The notes under the pieces: model-generated | The model's input: only the letters and a program-made list of their open reading frames with translations | What the model was told of the DNA's origin: nothing | The model's database searches: none | Translations under genes and position numbers: made by a program | Source: DATGYC01 sp035298385 | Lineage (GTDB): Bacteria > Bacillota > Sulfobacillia > Symbiobacteriales > Symbiobacteriaceae | Length of the DNA stretch: 5,315 nucleotides | Direction: 5' to 3' | Assembly (NCBI GenBank): GCA_035298385.1 | Contig: DATGYC010000281.1 | Coordinates: 1-5,315 of the forward strand | Shown here: piece by piece, positions 1 through 3,698 of the stretch | Layout: every line of letters starts with the position of its first letter | How positions within the stretch are numbered: position 1 is the first letter of the stretch

Positions 1-1
1 A

Positions 2-178
2 CAGTACATAGGTCTCTGGTACCTAGAGGAGCCGCTCTCGGTCAAGGGTTACTACGCGGTCACAGCGGCCTTCTTGGTGATGTCGGCCTTTGTGCTCCAG
101 AAGGTCATCCGGGACAACGCCGAAGATGACGATCAGGAGGCGGAGCGATTCGGTGCGAACAAGGGACCGGAGAACTAA
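2..178 (+). CDS. YiaA/YiaB-like two-helix inner membrane protein, C-terminal fragment
   Basis: An open frame enters from the left edge and ends at TAA 176-178, leaving 58 visible residues; the start lies outside the window. The fragment reads IGLWYLEE, then PLSVKGYY, then a hydrophobic helix (about residues 19-36, AVTAAFLVMSAFVLQ), then KVIRD and a strongly acidic tail (DNAEDDDQEAE). From memory, the pattern 'GLWN/Y...L..KGYY..(hydrophobic)..QK..RD' is that of the YiaA/YiaB two-helix domain, a small membrane protein family of unknown biochemical role. The visible part would be the end of one loop, the second helix and a cytoplasmic tail. A hairpin terminator 15 bases after the stop closes the transcription unit, so this gene is probably the last of an operon lying to the left. 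The family call rests on one half of the domain. No function can be assigned. Confidence 0.72.
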   Translation, partial: QYIGLWYLEEPLSVKGYYAVTAAFLVMSAFVLQKVIRDNAEDDDQEAERFGANKGPEN

Positions 179-193
179 TCAGCGATCACAATA

Positions 194-222
194 AACAGCC
201 GTCGTTCCGACGGCTGTTCTCT
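194..222 (+). terminator. Rho-independent terminator after the YiaA/B-like gene
   Basis: AACAGCCGTCG (194-204) and CGACGGCTGTT (208-218) form a perfect 11-bp stem with a 3-base loop (TTC). The stem is followed by the pyrimidine-rich CTCTTGTCC. It starts 15 bases after the stop codon at 176-178. The tail is interrupted rather than a pure T run, but the position and perfect pairing make an intrinsic terminator the likely role. Confidence 0.85.
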
Positions 223-251
223 TGTCCTGGTAGCCCCCTTACGCACGGGAC

Positions 252-270
252 ATTGGTCCTAGATACCAAT
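252..270. promoter_or_regulatory. ATTGGT-N7-ACCAAT inverted repeat, possible operator
   Basis: ATTGGT at 252-257 and ACCAAT at 265-270 are exact inverted copies separated by seven bases (CCTAGAT). The repeat lies 58-76 bases upstream of the GTG start at 328, in the 109-base gap between the preceding terminator and the secreted-protein gene, where its promoter must be. The half-site spacing of 13 bases centre to centre is a little more than one DNA turn, which suits a dimeric regulator. I could not find a convincing -35/-10 pair around it. TTGGTC at 253-258 resembles a -35 element but has no good partner at 16-18 bases. A regulatory role is inference. Confidence 0.35.
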
Positions 271-287
271 TCAGTCAAGTGTGATAA

Positions 288-310
288 GTTAGTTGTGGTC
301 CAACGATAAC
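288..310 (+). promoter_or_regulatory. Bulged leader hairpin just upstream of the ribosome binding site
   Basis: GTTAGTTG (288-295) pairs with CAAC (301-304) and TAAC (307-310), giving 4+4 base pairs with a two-base bulge (GA, 305-306) and a five-base loop (TGGTC). It ends four bases before the Shine-Dalgarno of the secreted-protein gene, so it could stabilise the 5' end of the mRNA or modulate translation. The stem is A/T-rich and interrupted, and could be chance. Confidence 0.25.
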
Positions 311-313
311 GAT

Positions 314-320
314 AGGAGGA
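314..320 (+). promoter_or_regulatory. Strong ribosome binding site deciding the GTG start at 328
   Basis: AGGAGG (314-319) is a full match to the core Shine-Dalgarno and stands 8 bases before GTG 328-330. No other in-frame start nearby is as well placed. The next in-frame candidate, TTG at 337, is too far away and would remove the positively charged residues at the head of the signal peptide. Confidence 0.85.
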
Positions 321-327
321 ACCCATT

Positions 328-2526
328 GTGCGGCGCTTGGCATCACTCCTGACCACCCTGACGGTAGCATCCGCATCCCTTCTCCTGGCCCCGGCAACCC
401 CGGTCCTGGCTGCTACCTGTACCGTGACGACGACCAGCGACGGGCGCCCCTACGTAGCCCCCACCGGTTCAGGCGCCGGAACCGGCAAGAAGGTCGGCTT
501 TGACAACACCCACGGCTCCACCGCCGGTGCCGCTGACTGGACCATTGACGGGGCGATGTCCGACTTCGCTTGCGGCCTAGCTGGACAGGGTTACGCGGTG
601 GAAGAGATTCGGGCCTACCCCCTCACTGCGACCAACCTCGGTGCCTACAACGTGGTGATCATCCCGGAGCCGAACATCCCCTTCACCACGGCGGAGGAGC
701 AGGCACTGGCCAGCTACGTCGCTGGCGGCAAGGGGCTCCTCATGATCGCCGACCACTACCAGGCCGACCGGAACTTCAACACGTGGGACGCCACCGAGGT
801 CTTCAACGGCTGGCGCCGCGGCCACTACCAGGCGACCTACACCAGCCCGTACTACTGGTACAACGGCACCACCACCTCCACCACCTACACCTTCAATAAT
901 GAAGATGACTGGATGGCCACCAACTTCGGCATGCGCTTCCACTTCAACGCGATGGACATGGCCAGTGGTGTGACCGGCTTCATCGCCGGCAACCCGTCGG
1001 ATCCGGATGACCCCGGCATCCTCGCCGCCAGCCAGACCTTCAATATCACGAGCGGTGTCACCAGCGTCTCTTCGCACGCGGGCGCCACCTTGGCGATCAC
1101 TGATCCCACCAAGGCGATGGGGATCGTCTTCCCGAACAAGAGCAAGCTCGTGCGGTGGTCGAGCGCCCAGTCCACGGATCCGATCGCCCTCTACACCGAT
1201 ACGGTGGGCACAACCGCTTGCGGTTCGGCTACGATGGGCGGCCGCTGCGAGGGCGCCTACGTCGCCGTCGCCAAGCCGAACGCCGGCAAGGTGGCGGCCA
1301 TCGGCGACAGCTCGGCCTGGGAGGATGCCACCCCAAAGTATAAGCGGGAGGATACGGGCGGGACCAAGACCACGCACGCCGGGTGGGGCGAGGTGAACAA
1401 CGCCACCCTGGGCATCAACCTGGTCAACTGGCTGGCCACCTCTGACCCCAGCGTCGGCATCCCCGCCGGCCAGCAGCAGCAGGTCAGCCCGGAGCCGTAC
1501 AACGTCTTCACCATCAGCGAGCCGCTGGCGGAGCCCTGGTCCACCTCCAGCAATACTTCCTACAAGTGGTATGACGCCCGCACCTTCAACGCCAGCGCCT
1601 ACAAGAACACGACCCTGTATGGTGGTGGTGGCGGCGGTGGCGGCGACACCACAGCCCCGACCGTCTCGATCACCGCCCCCACGGCGGGCGCCACTGTCAG
1701 CGGGACCACTACCGTCAGCGCCAGCGCCTCGGACAACGTGGGCGTCACCAAGGTCGAGTTCTACCTGGATGGGGCGCTCCAGTCGACCGATACCACCAGC
1801 CCCTACAGTTGGTCCTGGGATACGACGACGGCCGCCAACGGCAGCCACAGCCTGACGGCGAAGGCCTACGATGCGGCGAACAACGTGGCTACCTCCACCG
1901 CCGTCTCGGTTACGGTCTCCAATAGCGGGAGCAGCACGGCCAACGAGACCTTTACGGGCCACGTGGACGGCACGACCACGACCCAGGATTTCTGGATCGA
2001 TGTGACCGCCACGGGCACGATCAGCCTGAACCTGAGCTGGACGGTGACCTCGAACCTGAATATCTACCTGTATAACCCCAGCGGGACACAGGTGGCCAGC
2101 AAGTCGGGCAGCACCAGCCCCTTGGCGCTCACCTACAACGCCACGACGACGGGGCGGTACAAGATCCACATCACCCGCTCGAGCGGCGGCTCGGACTACA
2201 CGCTGACCGCCTCGCACCCGATCAACCCGAACGTGACCGGCACCTACAGCCAGAGCGGCAGCCTGGCAGCGGGAGGGTTCACCACCTACACCCTCACGGT
2301 CGGGGCCGCCGGTACGATCGATCTGAAGCTCTCCTTCCCCGCCGGGACCGACTTCGACCTCTACCTGCTCAACTCATCGGGCACGACGGTGGCCGCGGCG
2401 GAGACGTCGACGCTGAATCCGGAGACGATCTCGTACCAGGTGAGCGGCCCGGGCACCTACACCGTCGAGGTGGATGCCTACTCCGGCAGCGGATCGTTCA
2501 CGGTCTCCGGGTACTATCCGAAGTAG
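328..2526 (+). CDS. Secreted multidomain protein: ADHYxADRN Rossmann-like domain, Ig-like domain, two PPC-like domains
   Basis: A complete gene of 732 residues with a GTG start and TAG stop. Residues 1-28 are a Sec signal peptide (MRR, hydrophobic core, cleavage likely after VLA28). Residues about 54-372 form an alpha/beta domain. VGFDNTHG starts the first strand, and LGAYNVVIIPEPNIPFTTAEEQ followed by YVAGGKGLLMIAD resembles the layout of DUF4350/ThuA-type, glutamine-amidotransferase-like folds. Very polar motifs follow: ADHYQADRNFNTWD (141-154), SSHAGATLAITDP (248-260), GDSSAWEDATPKYKRED (326-342) and H350. Recurrent His and Asp residues (H62, D142, H143, D147, D154, H250, D327, D333, H350) suggest a metal or catalytic site, which is inference. 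I recall related domains in Gram-positive secreted proteins, without a proven activity. Eight glycines (432-439) link to an Ig-like domain (about 443-531, TAPTVSITAP...) of the kind found in extracellular hydrolases. Two PPC-like beta domains (about 541-630 and 637-730) end the protein. No LPXTG or membrane anchor is visible, so it is probably released. Four cysteines (31, 82, 298, 307) could form disulfides. Confidence 0.88.
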   Translation: MRRLASLLTTLTVASASLLLAPATPVLAATCTVTTTSDGRPYVAPTGSGAGTGKKVGFDNTHGSTAGAADWTIDGAMSDFACGLAGQGYAVEEIRAYPLTATNLGAYNVVIIPEPNIPFTTAEEQALASYVAGGKGLLMIADHYQADRNFNTWDATEVFNGWRRGHYQATYTSPYYWYNGTTTSTTYTFNNEDDWMATNFGMRFHFNAMDMASGVTGFIAGNPSDPDDPGILAASQTFNITSGVTSVSSHAGATLAITDPTKAMGIVFPNKSKLVRWSSAQSTDPIALYTDTVGTTACGSATMGGRCEGAYVAVAKPNAGKVAAIGDSSAWEDATPKYKREDTGGTKTTHAGWGEVNNATLGINLVNWLATSDPSVGIPAGQQQQVSPEPYNVFTISEPLAEPWSTSSNTSYKWYDARTFNASAYKNTTLYGGGGGGGGDTTAPTVSITAPTAGATVSGTTTVSASASDNVGVTKVEFYLDGALQSTDTTSPYSWSWDTTTAANGSHSLTAKAYDAANNVATSTAVSVTVSNSGSSTANETFTGHVDGTTTTQDFWIDVTATGTISLNLSWTVTSNLNIYLYNPSGTQVASKSGSTSPLALTYNATTTGRYKIHITRSSGGSDYTLTASHPINPNVTGTYSQSGSLAAGGFTTYTLTVGAAGTIDLKLSFPAGTDFDLYLLNSSGTTVAAAETSTLNPETISYQVSGPGTYTVEVDAYSGSGSFTVSGYYPK
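1621..1644 (+). repeat. Glycine-codon run encoding the polyglycine linker
   Basis: Eight consecutive GGT or GGC codons encode Gly432-439 between the N-terminal domain and the Ig-like domain. Such glycine linkers are common before carbohydrate- or matrix-binding modules in secreted bacterial enzymes. Copy-number slippage by whole codons would change linker length without breaking the frame. Confidence 0.8.
1948..2517 (+). repeat. Two tandem PPC-like beta-sandwich domains (protein-level repeat)
   Basis: Residues about 541-630 and 637-730 of the secreted protein align with each other. Shared elements are an opening Gly-rich strand (FTGHVDG / YSQSGSL), 'TGTISLNLSW' against 'AGTIDLKLSF', 'SNLNIYLYNPSGTQVA' against 'TDFDLYLLNSSGTTVA', 'TTTGRYKIHI' against 'SGPGTYTVEV', and a final 'SDYTLTAS' against 'GSFTVSGY'. 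This is the pattern of bacterial pre-peptidase C-terminal (PPC) domains, usually found at the C-termini of secreted proteases and other exoenzymes. The second copy keeps the acidic TDFDLYL, while the first has SNLNIYL, so the copies may differ in ion binding. The DNA copies have diverged, so this is an old duplication. Confidence 0.7.
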
Positions 2527-2550
2527 ACGCTGGAGTCTGCGATAGAGAAA

Positions 2551-2576
2551 GGGGCGCCTCCCACCGGAGGCGCCCC
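2551..2576. terminator. Perfect GC hairpin between the secreted-protein and kinase genes
   Basis: GGGGCGCCTCC (2551-2561) and GGAGGCGCCCC (2566-2576) form a perfect 11-bp stem with a CACC loop, 24 bases after the TAG stop. It is placed as a terminator for the secreted-protein gene, but the + strand tail (TCGCCATGGG) has no T run. On the - strand the hairpin is followed by TTTCTCTATC, which is closer to a terminator tail, although no - strand gene ends here. It may act as an mRNA 3'-end barrier or a weak terminator. Confidence 0.65.
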
Positions 2577-2648
2577 TCGCCATGGGATTGTTCAGCGTCA
2601 TCCTCCCGTTATCTCTCCCTGTTACATAAGCTGGAGGGGAGAAGAGCG

Positions 2649-2671
2649 AACGGCGGGAGGTGACCGCCGTT
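2649..2671 (+). promoter_or_regulatory. Hairpin presenting the Shine-Dalgarno in its loop, at the kinase start
   Basis: AACGGCGG (2649-2656) and CCGCCGTT (2664-2671) are perfect inverted copies, 8 bp with 6 G:C pairs. The 7-base loop between them is GAGGTGA (2657-2663), the central part of the Shine-Dalgarno GGGAGGTGA (2655-2663). The 3' arm runs into the start codon, pairing the first two bases of TTG 2670-2672. Folding would leave the Shine-Dalgarno exposed but hold the spacer and start codon in a GC-rich stem. The pairing is seen in the sequence; translational control is inference. The Shine-Dalgarno is 6 bases from TTG, which supports this start over ATG at residue 31. Confidence 0.6.
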
Positions 2672-3698
2672 GGGCGGGTCTGCATCGAACGGGGTCTCTA
2701 AGAGTCTCCGCACACGCATCCGCCGCACCCTGGCGGCGTGGGATCTGGCGGTTGATTCCATGGATCTGGTGGCCTGGAAGAAGCAGCAGCAGGCTGGCGT
2801 CTGGCGGGTCGAGACCAAGAGCGGGACTCGGTGTGTGAAGCTCTCCAGCCGGCCCTTGGATCGCTGCCGCTTCACCGCGGATGCCCATGAGCATCTCACG
2901 GCACGAGGCGCCCGGGTGCCCGCGCTCTACCGGACGCTGACCGGTGAGCCGTTCGCCCAGGTCGGTGAACAGGCGCTCAGCGTCACCCAGTGGATCGATC
3001 TGCAGGAGGCGCCGAACGACGTGGATGGGGCACGAGCCCTCTCGGCTGGGCTGGGGGCGTTCCACCGGCTCGGTAGTGAGTTCACGCCCTCGGCCGAGGC
3101 CCGGTTTCATACACGGCTGGGCCAGTGGGCAACGACGTACGCCACGAGCCAGCAGAAGGCCTACCAACTGGCGCGCACCTGGCGGGGGCGCTGCGACCAA
3201 GAGTCGCTCCTGCGTAGCCTGCTGGACCGCCTCTGCCGCCAGGCCGACTCGGCCGTCCAGTCTCTGCAAAGCTCTGGCTACCACGCGTTGGCCGCCAAGG
3301 GTGAGCGTTATTGGGGGCTCGTCCATCGCGACCCGAGCTGGACGAACATCCAGGTCGGGCCGGATGGGGTCTATCTGATCGATCTGGACAGCGTCGTCTT
3401 CGACCTGCCGGTCAGTGATCTGGGGCTCTTCATGCATGAGACGCTCGATCGGCGCGGGCGGTGGGACTCGGACTGGGTGGCGGCCATGCTGGACGGGTAC
3501 CGGGAGGCCTACCCGCTGGAGCCGGAGCTCTTTGACCTGCTCTTGATCGAGTTGGCGCGGCCCACGATGCTCTACAAGCGACTCCGCAAACTGCTAAAGA
3601 AGTCCGGGGCCGAAGCATCGGAAGAGTCGCTCCTCCGGCTGCTCGCCCTTGATCACACCCGCTGGAAGGCCCTCTCAGCGCTGGGGCTCGAGCTTTGA
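2670..3698 (+). CDS. CotS/APH-like phosphotransferase (aminoglycoside/choline kinase fold)
   Basis: A complete 342-residue cytoplasmic protein with a TTG start and TGA stop. The N-lobe has VWRVETKSGTRCVKL (44-58), in which K57 is the likely ATP-binding lysine. It is followed by a FTADAHEHLTARGARVPALYRTLTGEPF segment that matches the order seen in CotS-family proteins ('...YL..+G..VP.....T.+GE.'). A QWIDLQEA segment (107-114) corresponds to the hinge. LGAFHRLGS (128-136) is the helix typical of this fold. The catalytic loop is VHRDPSWTN (218-226), with H219, D221 and N226 forming the HxDxxxxN motif of APH-type kinases. YLIDLDS (235-241) carries the metal-binding aspartate (D238 or D240), followed by DLPVSDLGLF (245-254). 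All key residues are present, so it is probably active. The substrate is unknown. CotS proteins of Bacillus are spore-coat associated, but relatives occur more widely and no spore genes are visible here. The start is set by the Shine-Dalgarno at 2655-2663. The 3' end overlaps the convergent FUSC gene by 24 bases. Confidence 0.85.
   Translation: MGGSASNGVSKSLRTRIRRTLAAWDLAVDSMDLVAWKKQQQAGVWRVETKSGTRCVKLSSRPLDRCRFTADAHEHLTARGARVPALYRTLTGEPFAQVGEQALSVTQWIDLQEAPNDVDGARALSAGLGAFHRLGSEFTPSAEARFHTRLGQWATTYATSQQKAYQLARTWRGRCDQESLLRSLLDRLCRQADSAVQSLQSSGYHALAAKGERYWGLVHRDPSWTNIQVGPDGVYLIDLDSVVFDLPVSDLGLFMHETLDRRGRWDSDWVAAMLDGYREAYPLEPELFDLLLIELARPTMLYKRLRKLLKKSGAEASEESLLRLLALDHTRWKALSALGLEL

Noticed and set aside
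253..288. A sigma-70-type promoter using TTGGTC (253-258) as -35
   Set aside because: No acceptable -10 hexamer lies 16-18 bases downstream. The nearest TA-rich stretch (GATAAG, 283-288) is about 24 bases away.
577..2217. A 546-codon open frame on the minus strand, antisense to the secreted-protein gene
   Set aside because: Its product is low-complexity Gly/Arg/Val/Ala sequence with no recognisable domain, and it mirrors the third-position GC bias of the + strand gene. The + strand frame has a signal peptide, real domains and a strong Shine-Dalgarno, so the antisense frame is a by-product of GC-rich coding.
2622..3437. A 271-codon minus-strand frame opposite the kinase
   Set aside because: No domain is recognisable and the composition is biased, while the + strand carries the complete kinase motif set and a Shine-Dalgarno.
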